64,000 bases of DNA from the NCBI GenBank assembly GCA_937924775.1, contig CALDUT010000001.1, positions 186,001 to 250,000 of the forward strand, written 5' to 3'. Every line of letters starts with the position of its first letter. Within the stretch, counting starts at the first letter, position 1. Source of the DNA: an uncultured Gemmata sp. Lineage in GTDB: Bacteria; Planctomycetota; Planctomycetia; Gemmatales; Gemmataceae. The notes below the pieces were generated by a model. That model had not been told where the DNA came from. It worked only from the letters and a program-made list of their open reading frames with translations, and did not search any database. Positions 53,762 to 63,068 of the stretch are shown here, piece by piece. A program made the position numbers and the translations under genes.

Positions 53762-55786
53762 ATGCGCACCGTGCTTGTGGCCGTTCTTTTTGCGGCCATG
53801 GCCGCTGTTGTGGCCCTGGCCCCTCCCAACACCAGCCGCGCCCAGGAGAAAAAAGCCAAGAAGGCCGACCCCAGCAGTTTCCGCCCCAACGCCGAAATGC
53901 TGCAATCCATCACCGCCAAGACAGAGGAACTCCGCCGCGCCATCACGGCGTTGAAAAAGAAGAAAATCCCCGACGAGGTCCTCATCGAAGTCGAAATCTA
54001 CCTGAAAGCCGCAGAAAACATCGTGCGCTTCGAGGAATGGCTGCATGCCAGTAGCGTCCGTTGGGCGCAGCAAACCCTCGACGAGGGGCTGGCTCGGGCC
54101 AAGCACGCCGAAGGTGGCCACGCGGTGTGGCGTAACGCCCCGGGCCGATGGGTGGTCCGTGCCTACCGGGCCGACCGTCTCGACAACTCCATCCAACCCT
54201 ACGCCGTCTTGCTCCCCCCCGACTACGGCCAAGACCCGAACAAAAAATGGCGGGTCGATATTGTCCTGCATGGCCGCGATGCTTCTCTCACCGAGGCCAA
54301 ATTCCTCGCCACCCACGGGTCCACCGCGAAAGCAGCTCCCCGGGAGCAGGATTTCATCCAACTGGAACCCTACGGACGCGGCAACAACGCCTACCGCTGG
54401 GCCGGCGAAGGCGATGTTTTCGACGCCATGCACGCTTTCCTGCGTTCCGAACCCCACCATGGCAGCACCATCGACACCAGCCGCATTGTCCTACGCGGTT
54501 TTTCGATGGGCGGAGCCGGCACCTGGCACATCGGGTTGCATCATCCGCTGCATTTCGCAGTTTTGGGGCCCGGCGCTGGCTTCACCACCACCCACGGCTA
54601 TATCGCCAACCTGCCCAACCCACTGCCGGACTACCAAGAAAAAGGTCTGCGGATCTACGATGCGGTCGCTTACGCGGAAAATGCCTTCAATATCCCGATT
54701 GTGGCCTATAGCGGCGAAAAAGACCCCCAGAAGAAAGCCGCGGACAACATCGAAAACGCCCTCAAGAACTTCCCAGAACCCGTGAAATTCACACATCTGA
54801 TCGCCCCGGGGCTGGAACACCAGATGCCCCCAGAATGGCAGGCTAAAGCCCAGGCCGAATTCCGCAAGCATCTGGCCGAAGAGCGAAAATTCCCCGAACG
54901 GGTCCGTTTCGTCACCTACACCACCCGCTATGCAGACTTCGCCCACGGCGTCATCAACGCACTCGATCAGCATTACGAGAAGGCCGTGGTCGATTCCCGC
55001 TGGACAACCGACGGCGTAGCCATGACCACGGCCAACATCACAGCTCTTACACTTCTGAAACGGGACCGACCTCTGCCCCAGCGGGTGAAAATCGATGGCC
55101 AGGAATTGACCCTCCCAGAAGCCAACACGGCCTCCTTCGCCTTTCTCGAAAAACAGCAAGGAAAATGGTCAATCGCCGATCGCGACCATTGGCTAAAAAA
55201 ACTGCACAAACGTTCCAGCGACCACGGTGGGCTGCAAGGACCGATCGACGATGCCTTCATGGCGCGATTTGTCGCGGTGCCTCCGGCCACGGCGGGTTTC
55301 CACGAGCGTTCCGACCGCTTCACCACCACGGCCCTGCACCAGTTCGCCGCACTGTGGGATCGCTACTTCCGCGGCCAACTGCCCATCGCGGAAGCGCAAC
55401 ACATCGATGCCAAGACCATCGCCCAGAACAACCTGATTCTCTTTGGCGACCCGGCTTCCAACCCTCTGATAGCCCAAGTGTTGCCGAAACTGCCGATCAC
55501 ATGGACGAAAGAAAAGCTGGTGGTCAACGGGGTAGAATACGATGCGCAAAAACATCTGCCCGTGTTGATTTACCCCAACCCGCTCAATCCGAACCGCTAT
55601 GTGGTCATCAATAGTGGCCACACCTTCCAGGAAGCTGACCTGAAAGGAACCAATGCGCTCTTATATCCGCGTCTGGGCGATTGGGCGGTGATCCAACCGA
55701 CCCCCACCGAAAAAGAACCGGCGGCCTATACAGTACTTGCGGCCGGATTGTTTGATGAGAAATGGCAGTTTCCCGCCAAAAAATGA
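53762..55786 (+). CDS. Secreted alpha/beta hydrolase (prolyl oligopeptidase/esterase-like)
   Basis: A 674-aa exported protein. A signal ([18 protein letters not shown]) precedes an N-terminal helical domain with coiled character ([20 protein letters not shown]). The hydrolase core shows [19 protein letters not shown], the nucleophile Ser248 in [12 protein letters not shown], Asp in [11 protein letters not shown] and His in [11 protein letters not shown]: a full triad. The C-terminal ~300 residues include a second beta-rich part with [12 protein letters not shown]. Planctomycetes have many such secreted esterase-like proteins; the substrate is not readable. ATG at 53762 follows GAGGAG by about 8 bases. 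Confidence 0.85.
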   Translation: MRTVLVAVLFAAMAAVVALAPPNTSRAQEKKAKKADPSSFRPNAEMLQSITAKTEELRRAITALKKKKIPDEVLIEVEIYLKAAENIVRFEEWLHASSVRWAQQTLDEGLARAKHAEGGHAVWRNAPGRWVVRAYRADRLDNSIQPYAVLLPPDYGQDPNKKWRVDIVLHGRDASLTEAKFLATHGSTAKAAPREQDFIQLEPYGRGNNAYRWAGEGDVFDAMHAFLRSEPHHGSTIDTSRIVLRGFSMGGAGTWHIGLHHPLHFAVLGPGAGFTTTHGYIANLPNPLPDYQEKGLRIYDAVAYAENAFNIPIVAYSGEKDPQKKAADNIENALKNFPEPVKFTHLIAPGLEHQMPPEWQAKAQAEFRKHLAEERKFPERVRFVTYTTRYADFAHGVINALDQHYEKAVVDSRWTTDGVAMTTANITALTLLKRDRPLPQRVKIDGQELTLPEANTASFAFLEKQQGKWSIADRDHWLKKLHKRSSDHGGLQGPIDDAFMARFVAVPPATAGFHERSDRFTTTALHQFAALWDRYFRGQLPIAEAQHIDAKTIAQNNLILFGDPASNPLIAQVLPKLPITWTKEKLVVNGVEYDAQKHLPVLIYPNPLNPNRYVVINSGHTFQEADLKGTNALLYPRLGDWAVIQPTPTEKEPAAYTVLAAGLFDEKWQFPAKK

Positions 55787-55936
55787 AGATTTTGTGAGGT
55801 TGCTTCGTTGGCCTCGATGTCCCGGTGAAGGGGAAATCGGGCGGAAAACGGTCAGCCCATCGATTCGGGAAAATTGTCGTCGGTTTGGCATCACCGATGC
55901 GACGACGGCGAAGCGTGGAGTCGCCCTCTTGCCCCG

Positions 55937-58465
55937 ATGCGGTGGCGTTTGCATCCTGATAAGCACCGGACGCCCGCCGGTCGGGTCTCTCCCCCACCAC
56001 CGCTCCGGGGTACTGATGCCCTGCGGAGGTTGCGATTGCTCCCCGGCTTGTATGCGATCACGCTGTTCGTAGGGGCGGCTCTGCTGTTCCTCGTCCAGCC
56101 GATGATTGGTAAACTTCTGCTTCCGCTGGTGGGCGGCACACCGAGTGTGTGGAACACCTGCATGGTGTTCTTCCAAGCCGTGCTGCTGACCGGCTATCTC
56201 TATGCGCACCGCAGTACCTGGCAGTTGGGCGTGCGGCGACAGACCGCGCTGCACTTGCTGTTACTCGGGGCGGTGGTGATCACTTTTTGGACAGCCCTTG
56301 CCACAACCGGCGTGCCGGTGCCGGTCGCAGCGTCGCTTCTGCCCGACGATCAGGATTCGTCGTTTCTGGTGTTCGTCCAACTGGCCGCGGTCGTAGGAAT
56401 CGCGGTGGGAGTGCCGTTTTTTGTGTTATCCACCACCTCACCCGTCTTACAACGCTGGTTTGCGGCCACCGGGCACCACGCCGCCCGCGATCCGTACTTC
56501 CTGTATGCCGCGAGCAACGCGGGCAGCCTGCTGGGGCTTTTGGCCTACCCGCTGGTGATTGAACCTCAACTGACGCTGGCCCATCAGCAGTGGGTTTTTG
56601 CCGGCGGAGTGATCGGTTACGTCGGTTTGGTGGTTCTGTGTGCTATGACCGTTTTGCGGGAGCGGCCCGACGACCCACCCACGCCGACCACCCAGAAGGC
56701 CCAAGAACTGGCCGAAGCCCAAGCGCAAGCTGAAGCTGCCGCGTGTTCCATTTTTGAACAGCCGCCAGCCACCGACTCGCCCCCTGAGCCAACCGACCCC
56801 AACGAGGGCCCCCACGGAGCGGCCATTTCGCCCATCCGCATCGCCCGGTGGGTCTTCCTGGCCATGTTGCCGTCGAGCTTACTGTTGGGCGTCACCACGC
56901 ATGTGTCCACGGATCTCGCTCCGGTGCCACTATTGTGGGTGGTGCCGCTAGCGTTGTATCTGATCAGTTTCATTCTCGTGTTTGCCCGCTGGCCGGATCG
57001 TTTGCACCGCGTGGTGGGCCGGGTCACCCCGATGCTGATTCTGTTTGTCGTCATCACCTTACTGACCTACGCCGCGGAACCGCTGGCGTTGGTCGGGCTC
57101 TTGCACATGGCGGCGTTTTTGGGGGTGTGTTTGGTATGCCATGGCGAGTTGGCCAAAGACCGGCCGCCGGCCATTCACCTGACGACGTTTTACCTGTGGA
57201 TGTCAGTGGGCGGGGTCTTGGGCGGCTTGTTCAACGCGTTGATCGCCCCCATGATCTTTCGCCACCTGGGCATGATCGAATACCCCCTAGCCTTGGTTCT
57301 GGCCGCAGCGGTTCGCCCGCGCAGCGACAATCCCGCCGCAACGCTGCGATTTTCCGATGCGTTGTTGGTCGCTGGGCTTTTGGCCGTGGCGATGCTATTG
57401 GTGCTGTGGGTTCCTGAGCATGTGCCTATTCCGCCCGAAGCCGACGCCAGCGACGCCCTGACGACCCGGCTGCTTCGCGGGGGTCTCATGTATGGGCTGC
57501 CGGCGGTGCTGGCGTTCGCCTTGGTCCGTCGCCCGTTGCGGTATTCGTTAGCCCTGGCGTCGCTGTTTCTCGCTGGGGCTTTCGACACCAAGCACTTTGG
57601 TGAAAATCTGCACATGGAGCGGAATTTCTACGGTGTCATCCGAGTCACGCGCTCGCCCGATGGCCAATTCATCCGCTTGATTCATGGCACGACTATTCAC
57701 GGTCAACAACGGGTCGATGAACCCGGCCCGCCCCGACCGATGACCTACTATCACCAACGCGGTCCGGTCGGGCATGTGTTTGCCATGCTGGAAAAACGCC
57801 ATGCGCAGAAGCTGGAAAACGGAAAAACCGTGCGGGTGGGGGTGGTAGGCTTGGGCACAGGCGCTGTCGCCCATTATGCCAAACCCGGGCAGGAGTGGGT
57901 GTTCTTCGAGATCGACCCGGCGGTGGTCCGCGTTGCCCGTGACGAACGCTACTTCCGCTTCCTCGCCGAATGCCAGGGCACCTGCGATGTAGTCTTGGGC
58001 GATGCCCGCCGGCAGCTAACCCGCGTTGAGGATGGCGCCTTCGACATTCTCATCATCGACGGCTTCTGTTCTGATGCCATCCCGGTACACCTGTTAACGC
58101 GGGAAGCTCTCGCCCTCTATGTGCGCAAACTCGCGGACCACGGCATCATCTTGATGCATGTTTCGAACAATCACCTCGATCTGCCGCCGCTGATCCGCCG
58201 CCTGGCCGAGAACCACGAGCCGCCCCTCGTGGTCCGGTACTGCCGCGACTTCCCCACCGACATGGAACGGGCCGACGGCAAAACCGAATCGCAATGGATG
58301 CTTCTGGCCCGAACCGAGGCTGACATCGCTCCGATTGTCGCCTATGGGTCTGTTCCGCCCCCTGCCAAAAGGCAGACCTGGGAGAAAGTCCCGCTGGAAG
58401 ACGGGGTCATCTGGCGGGACGATTTCGTCAATCTCCTGCGGGTGTGGAAAAAACGGGAAGACTGA
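55937..58465 (+). CDS. Multi-pass membrane protein fused to spermidine-synthase-like domain
   Basis: An ~842-aa protein. About 14 hydrophobic helices fill residues ~35-590 (LYAITLFVGAALLFLVQPMIG; FFVLSTTSPVLQRWF; LYAASNAGSLLGLLAYPLVI), interrupted by an Ala/Glu-rich cytoplasmic loop (~270-310). The C-terminal ~230 residues form a Rossmann methyltransferase-like SpeE fold: VGVVGLGTGAVAHYAKPGQ, FFEIDPAVVRVARDERYF, GDARRQL and DILIIDGFCSDAIPVHLLT. The family is widespread and of uncertain activity; polyamine synthesis is not proven. A TTG start 63 bases upstream is possible. Confidence 0.85.
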   Translation: MRWRLHPDKHRTPAGRVSPPPPLRGTDALRRLRLLPGLYAITLFVGAALLFLVQPMIGKLLLPLVGGTPSVWNTCMVFFQAVLLTGYLYAHRSTWQLGVRRQTALHLLLLGAVVITFWTALATTGVPVPVAASLLPDDQDSSFLVFVQLAAVVGIAVGVPFFVLSTTSPVLQRWFAATGHHAARDPYFLYAASNAGSLLGLLAYPLVIEPQLTLAHQQWVFAGGVIGYVGLVVLCAMTVLRERPDDPPTPTTQKAQELAEAQAQAEAAACSIFEQPPATDSPPEPTDPNEGPHGAAISPIRIARWVFLAMLPSSLLLGVTTHVSTDLAPVPLLWVVPLALYLISFILVFARWPDRLHRVVGRVTPMLILFVVITLLTYAAEPLALVGLLHMAAFLGVCLVCHGELAKDRPPAIHLTTFYLWMSVGGVLGGLFNALIAPMIFRHLGMIEYPLALVLAAAVRPRSDNPAATLRFSDALLVAGLLAVAMLLVLWVPEHVPIPPEADASDALTTRLLRGGLMYGLPAVLAFALVRRPLRYSLALASLFLAGAFDTKHFGENLHMERNFYGVIRVTRSPDGQFIRLIHGTTIHGQQRVDEPGPPRPMTYYHQRGPVGHVFAMLEKRHAQKLENGKTVRVGVVGLGTGAVAHYAKPGQEWVFFEIDPAVVRVARDERYFRFLAECQGTCDVVLGDARRQLTRVEDGAFDILIIDGFCSDAIPVHLLTREALALYVRKLADHGIILMHVSNNHLDLPPLIRRLAENHEPPLVVRYCRDFPTDMERADGKTESQWMLLARTEADIAPIVAYGSVPPPAKRQTWEKVPLEDGVIWRDDFVNLLRVWKKRED

Positions 58466-58542
58466 CGCGACCGCCGACCACAGTACAGAAACTGTACACC
58501 CGCACACACAATCTCTCTGATTCTCTCACGGCTAGCGGAAAA

Positions 58543-59208
58543 CTAGGGCTTGTTCGTTTCAGGATGGGGAGCCGGGGCGAGTGACGGACTGGCTGCCGGG
58601 GCAATTTCCGACTGCGGCGTAAAGAATACCGCCTGAATCACCAACAGCAGCGCCCCGATCACCAGGCAGCAATCCGCCACGTTAAATACCGGCCATTCAA
58701 ACTGCCCGTAGTAGTGAAGGAAGTCGCGGACGCCACCAAAAACGATCCGATCATACAAGTTGCCAAGAGTGCCGCCAAGGATCAATCCCAGCGAAACCAT
58801 CAGGCCGCGTTCGCGGGCGGCGGAGGAACGCAGCCCCCAAACGAGAATCGCCACCGCCGCCAGCACACTGATCGCCGCGAAAGTCGCATTCGCCAAGCCT
58901 TTTTTGGAACCACCAATGCCAAACAACGCTCCGTGATTGACTCGCGGCATAAGCGGTTGGCCTTTGGTGCTCCATGTTTGCAGCCTTGCCAACACGCCAT
59001 CGCAGGGTGGAGTTTCCGGATCGAATTGGGCGATGATCTCGAACCAATGGCCCGGCGGCAGATCGTAGGCATTGCCGGTGCCGCTGCGATCGGTGAACAC
59101 CCCGTCGTTGTAGAGCCAGCGGAAAACCAGGTATTTGCTGGCTTGATCGGCCGTCAGACCCACGACCGCAAGCGAAATCAACAGCCAGCGATAGGTGCGG
59201 TCGGCCAT
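58543..59208 (-). CDS. lspA: Lipoprotein signal peptidase (signal peptidase II), enlarged loop
   Basis: A 221-aa aspartyl peptidase cleaving prolipoproteins before the lipidated Cys. Helix 1 (WLLISLAVVGLTADQASKYLV) and the two catalytic Asp motifs, GTLGNLYDRIVFGGVRDF and WPVFNVADCCLVIG, are present. The periplasmic loop after helix 1 is about 45 residues longer than in E. coli LspA. AAGGA lies 7 bases before the ATG at 59206-59208, making it better than the ATG five codons upstream. It works after Lgt and before Lnt, also encoded in this window. Confidence 0.93.
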   Translation of the reverse strand: MADRTYRWLLISLAVVGLTADQASKYLVFRWLYNDGVFTDRSGTGNAYDLPPGHWFEIIAQFDPETPPCDGVLARLQTWSTKGQPLMPRVNHGALFGIGGSKKGLANATFAAISVLAAVAILVWGLRSSAARERGLMVSLGLILGGTLGNLYDRIVFGGVRDFLHYYGQFEWPVFNVADCCLVIGALLLVIQAVFFTPQSEIAPAASPSLAPAPHPETNKP

Positions 59209-59473
59209 CGGATGATCCTTCATGCGAGAAGGGGAAAAATCGAGGCTTCCTTCACGATAGGTCGATGCTCCCGACCCGTCAAGAAACTCGACCTAACCCA
59301 ACTGCTCGCTATAGCCAGCATACGCCTTTCCCTCAACCCGATTCTCCGGTGGCCCGACAATGGGCTGGTCTTGACCGGCTTGGCCGGCGCGGGAATGATG
59401 CGCGGGGAGTATCCATCTGACGGACCGGTGCGATTCCGAAGATTCCGAGAGTATCGGTCGTGAGGATGCGTTC

Positions 59474-60880
59474 ATGAGGCGGTTGGGGCTGACAATCGTG
59501 GCTGTTGCACTCGCTCTTGCGGGTTGCAAAAGCACCGATGCCATGCCGGGCGACAGGCTGCTTGGCAATGTCGCCGTCCGCCCTAAGTCCAGCAAAGATA
59601 AGGAGAAAGACGCCACACCGACGAAAACGCCCGCATGGCTGGACGACATCGCCAAGCTGCCCGGGGCCGGTACTGGCATTCCCAAAAGTGCCCCTGCCGG
59701 CGATCCGCGCAATCCGCTATTCGATCCCAAAACCGCGGCCCAAGATGTTCTGGGCGGGCGTGTGGTTGACCCCGACGGTAAACCTGCCCGCAACATCTAC
59801 GTTCGCATTGAAGAACTCGGACCCCACCGCCGTCCGCAAGCCCCGATGGGCATCTACACCAAGGACGACGGTTACTTCCTTGCCACAGGCTGGAAACCCG
59901 GACATTCCTATGAATTGACCGCGCACGCCACCACCACCGATGGCCGTAAACTGACCGGGGTAGTTCAAACGAAAGTGCCGAATCCGGTATTGCTCATTGT
60001 TTTGCGTGAGGATTTGCCGCCGCCCCCCATTCCGGGGCTGCCCCCCAATTCACCGCCGGATGAGAAGACCTTCCCCCCCCAACCGCGGCCCAGCGACGCG
60101 GTGCAGGATCAGCTTCCGCCTTCGCCCACCCCGCGTCCGGCTCCCGTCCGCCCCGCCGACGGTGCCTGGACGCCCAGCGGCCCCACGCCGAGCGTTCCGC
60201 CACCCAGTCTGAATGCCAAACCCCCGGCGGCCGGTATTACGCCTCCACCAGCCAGTAACATTCCCGCGCCCAGCCCCGTGGAACCACCACCCGAGAAGCC
60301 CGAGAAACCCGAAAATATTGCAGAAACGCCGAAAGACCCCTTCAAACCCCCTGCGGCGAACATCCCCGTGGGGCCGCCGCCGATTCCGGCACTGCCGCCA
60401 CTGACGCCACCAGGTGCTGGGAAGTCGTCCATGGCTCAGCCCACCGGCAACGGCAAGAACTCCTGGCAACTTCTCGATACGCTCGAACGGCCCTGGAACC
60501 TCGATACTGTGCCTGCCGGCTCGTTGGTGTTACTCGAATTCATCACGTCGACGTGCCTGCCGTGTAAGCAGGCCATTCCGGTGATGCGCGACATCCAATC
60601 GCGGTATGGAGCCCGGGGCTTGCAGGTTGCCGCGGTACTATGTGACAATACCTCCCAATCCCACCGGATCGCCACCGCGGCCAAATACAGCCGTGACCAG
60701 AATCTGAACTACCCCATCTTCGTGGAACCCGGGAGAGCGGGTTCTCTCCGCGATCAATTCGACGTCGAAGCATATCCCACAGTGGTTCTCCTGGACACCA
60801 GCGGCCGGGTCCTGTGGAAGGGTCACCCCGGGCAAAAATCCTTGTTAGAAGCGGCGATTAAACAACATCTCCCCAAGTGA
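59474..60880 (+). CDS. Pro-rich lipoprotein with carboxypeptidase-like and thioredoxin-like (TlpA) domains
   Basis: A 468-aa protein with signal LGLTIVAVALALAGC and lipobox Cys at residue ~17. Residues ~90-180 resemble a carboxypeptidase regulatory (CarboxypepD_reg) beta-sandwich (LGGRVVDPDGKPARNIYVRI). Residues ~190-330 are strongly Pro-rich. The last ~140 residues form a TlpA/thioredoxin fold: LVLLEFITSTCLPCKQAI with CxxC (CLPC), FDVEAYPTVVLLDTSGRVLW. It may reduce disulfides in the envelope; the Pro spacer could span the periplasm. GAGGA lies 8 bases before the ATG. Confidence 0.85.
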   Translation: MRRLGLTIVAVALALAGCKSTDAMPGDRLLGNVAVRPKSSKDKEKDATPTKTPAWLDDIAKLPGAGTGIPKSAPAGDPRNPLFDPKTAAQDVLGGRVVDPDGKPARNIYVRIEELGPHRRPQAPMGIYTKDDGYFLATGWKPGHSYELTAHATTTDGRKLTGVVQTKVPNPVLLIVLREDLPPPPIPGLPPNSPPDEKTFPPQPRPSDAVQDQLPPSPTPRPAPVRPADGAWTPSGPTPSVPPPSLNAKPPAAGITPPPASNIPAPSPVEPPPEKPEKPENIAETPKDPFKPPAANIPVGPPPIPALPPLTPPGAGKSSMAQPTGNGKNSWQLLDTLERPWNLDTVPAGSLVLLEFITSTCLPCKQAIPVMRDIQSRYGARGLQVAAVLCDNTSQSHRIATAAKYSRDQNLNYPIFVEPGRAGSLRDQFDVEAYPTVVLLDTSGRVLWKGHPGQKSLLEAAIKQHLPK

Positions 60881-61331
60881 ATCGCTGATTCAGCCAACGG
60901 GCGTATCCGTCGATTCTCTTTTCGTGAAGAGGTTTGGGAGTGAAGCTGGAATGGTCTCAAGAGAGAGGAGTTTTGCCCACAGATGATTTTTTCAGCTGTC
61001 ACCTGAACGAACCTCACTGGCAACTCAATTGCGATTGTGAAAAATGACTTGGCTTTTCCGCACAAGTTGTGGCCATGAACTACATTCGCGATAACTAGCG
61101 AACCGCTTGATGATCTCGCCCGCACGAAACTCGCACGCTGAAAATGTCTTCGTTCGGCGTGGAGGCCCTACCCGGTGATGGCGCGCTGTCCGCGTTCCCG
61201 GGGAGAATGGCACCACAGCCGGCAGTTGTGGCGGAGGTGATTCCCCGCCAGTATTTCGACGCCGGAAGCGCCGCCGACAGATGCTCCCGGTCCACCCGTG
61301 GTAGACCCATCTGGCTTTTATGGATCAGGCG
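60881..61331. other. Intergenic region before the FHA gene
   Basis: These ~450 bp show no supported gene on either strand. One small inverted repeat, CCACA...TGTGG near 61211-61230, and a run of AT-rich sequence near 60980-61060 are the only structure seen. The promoter of the downstream FHA gene should lie here. Confidence 0.35.
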
Positions 61332-61745
61332 ATGAGTGAATCTGCGATTCAAAGCGGCCCTGCGACGATTCCCGCGACCCATCGCGCCGATCAGTCGCCC
61401 ACGCCCCCTCCGGCCCCCAGTCTGCGACCGAAACTATTGGTGCTACGCGGTTTACGCATCAACGCCGAGTATCCCATCTACGAAGGCCGCAATACTATCG
61501 GTCGGTTCGCGGATAAGCCGGTGGATATTGATTTGTGCAGTCAAGAACCCGCGGAGCAAATTTGGTGTTCGCGGCAACACGCGGTTGTGAGCTTCGACAA
61601 GGGAAACGTGTTCATCGAAGATTTGAACAGCCTCAACGGAACGTGGGTCAACGGTGTGCGGATTTATGCCGGTCAGCCGCGTTTATTGTCTCCCGGCGAC
61701 ATCATTCAGATCGGCACGGTCCAAATGAAATTGGTGATGGGTTGA
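61332..61745 (+). CDS. Small FHA-domain protein
   Basis: A 137-aa protein with a Pro-rich, disordered N-terminus (~35 residues) followed by one forkhead-associated domain: YPIYEGRNTIGRFADKPVDI, CSRQHAVVSF, DLNSLNGTWVNG and PGDIIQIGTVQM. The conserved Arg, Ser, His and NG residues for phospho-Thr binding are all present. It likely reads phosphorylation by one of the window's Hanks-type kinases. The ATG at 61332 is preferred over one 12 bases upstream because GGA lies 7 bases before it. Confidence 0.88.
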   Translation: MSESAIQSGPATIPATHRADQSPTPPPAPSLRPKLLVLRGLRINAEYPIYEGRNTIGRFADKPVDIDLCSQEPAEQIWCSRQHAVVSFDKGNVFIEDLNSLNGTWVNGVRIYAGQPRLLSPGDIIQIGTVQMKLVMG

Positions 61746-61760
61746 AGACGGCGGCAACCC

Positions 61761-62159
61761 TTACACCACCCGGCCGCCACTGAGTTTCAACGCCAACCAC
61801 ACCCCGAACAGTGCCGCGAACATTGAGCCAAAGGCATACGCAGAAGCTGCAATCAATCGGTCTTGTTGCATCAACTCCAGGGTTTCGAGGCTGAACGTCG
61901 AAAATGTGGTGAAGCCGCCACACACGCCCGTTCCTAACAGTAGATACCAATACTTCCGTGCCGGGTCGGGGTGATTGCGGAAGAAGGTGACGCAAAAGCC
62001 CAGCAAAAACGACCCCAAAATATTAATCAGCATGGTCGCAATCGGAAAAGCGACCGGGCCTTGGACGGTCCGCACGAACACGCCGATCCAATAGCGGGCA
62101 TTGGCCCCCAAGCCACCGCCGAGCAACAACAATAATGATGAAAATACCCAATCGGCCAT
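61761..62159 (-). CDS. crcB: Fluoride channel CrcB/FluC
   Basis: A 132-aa four-helix membrane protein. Family motifs are LLLGGGLGANARYWIG in helix 1, the central Na-site region IATMLINILGSFLLGF with Asn and Gly, and GVCGGFTTFSTFSLETLEL, whose Phe box lines the fluoride path. It forms an antiparallel dimer that exports fluoride. The stop is 15 bp from the stop of the convergent FHA gene. I searched the 140 bp upstream for the fluoride riboswitch core but did not find it. Confidence 0.94.
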   Translation of the reverse strand: MADWVFSSLLLLLGGGLGANARYWIGVFVRTVQGPVAFPIATMLINILGSFLLGFCVTFFRNHPDPARKYWYLLLGTGVCGGFTTFSTFSLETLELMQQDRLIAASAYAFGSMFAALFGVWLALKLSGGRVV

Positions 62160-62299
62160 GTCTTCAGAATAGGTGTTTGGTCTCCCTCGGCGACTACGAT
62201 TTCAAGGCTTCGTCCCACGGTTTCTGTCACTATCTATAACCTTTAGGAATTATCGCCCCCGCCATAGCGGGCGAAATTCCGTCGGAGGAGCGACGCGGC

Positions 62300-62998
62300 G
62301 TGGAAATCGATTTGAACGCCGATTTGGGCGAGGGTAGCGGTAGCGACGCGGATTTGATGCCGCTCATTACTTCGGCCAACGTTTGCTGTGGGCTGCATGC
62401 CGGCGGGCCGGGAGAAATCGCACGCACGCTGCAGTTGGCAAAGTCGTGGGGCGTTGTGGCGGGGGCGCATCCAGGTTACGCCGATCGTGATCATTTTGGC
62501 CGACGTGAACACAATCTGGACAAGACCGAGTTTCTCGCTCTGTGCCTTTATCAAATGGGTGCCATCAACGCGGTCGCCCGGGCCGTCGGTTCGACGATCC
62601 GCTATGTGAAGCCGCACGGTGCGCTGTACAACCAGGTGTGCCGCGAACCGACGCTGGCCAATTGGTTTGTCGAAGCGGTTGCCCCGTGGGGCTGGCCGGT
62701 CGTGGGGTTGCCGCACTCGGCTCTTGCCGCTGTTTGTGACAAATTTCACTTGCCGTTGATTGCTGAGGGCTTCGCCGATCGCCGCTACCGGCCCGATGGT
62801 AGTCTCGTGCCGCGGAGCGAACCCGGAGCTTTCATCGACGATCCGGAGGAAGCCGTGGAGCAGGTGGAGTGGCTCCTTCGCGAACGCAGTGTGCGAACCC
62901 TCTGCATTCATGGCGACAATCCTCATGCGCTCGCCTTCGCCCAAGCGGTTCGCAACGCCTTACTGACCCGTGGCTACACGCTGCGGTCCTTTGCGTAA
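62300..62998 (+). CDS. pxpA: 5-oxoprolinase subunit A (LamB/YcsF family)
   Basis: A 232-aa PxpA: MEIDLNADLGEGSGSDADLM, ITSANVCCGLHAGGP, GVVAGAHPGYADRDHFGRR, VKPHGALYNQV and LCIHGDNPHALAFAQ are hallmark motifs of the YcsF TIM-barrel-like fold. With PxpB and PxpC it hydrolyses 5-oxoproline to glutamate using ATP. The start is GTG at 62300 with GGAGGAG 9 bases upstream. pxpC follows directly after 70 bp without pxpB between them. Confidence 0.95.
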   Translation: MEIDLNADLGEGSGSDADLMPLITSANVCCGLHAGGPGEIARTLQLAKSWGVVAGAHPGYADRDHFGRREHNLDKTEFLALCLYQMGAINAVARAVGSTIRYVKPHGALYNQVCREPTLANWFVEAVAPWGWPVVGLPHSALAAVCDKFHLPLIAEGFADRRYRPDGSLVPRSEPGAFIDDPEEAVEQVEWLLRERSVRTLCIHGDNPHALAFAQAVRNALLTRGYTLRSFA

Positions 62999-63068
62999 GT
63001 TCACGTACACCAAGGCTTTCCGTCATTGGCTGCGAGCAGCACACTTCCGGAAAAGCGCCATCATCCGC

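Noticed and set aside
62160-62299. Possible fluoride riboswitch upstream of crcB
   Set aside because: The conserved core of the crcB motif could not be found on the leader strand.
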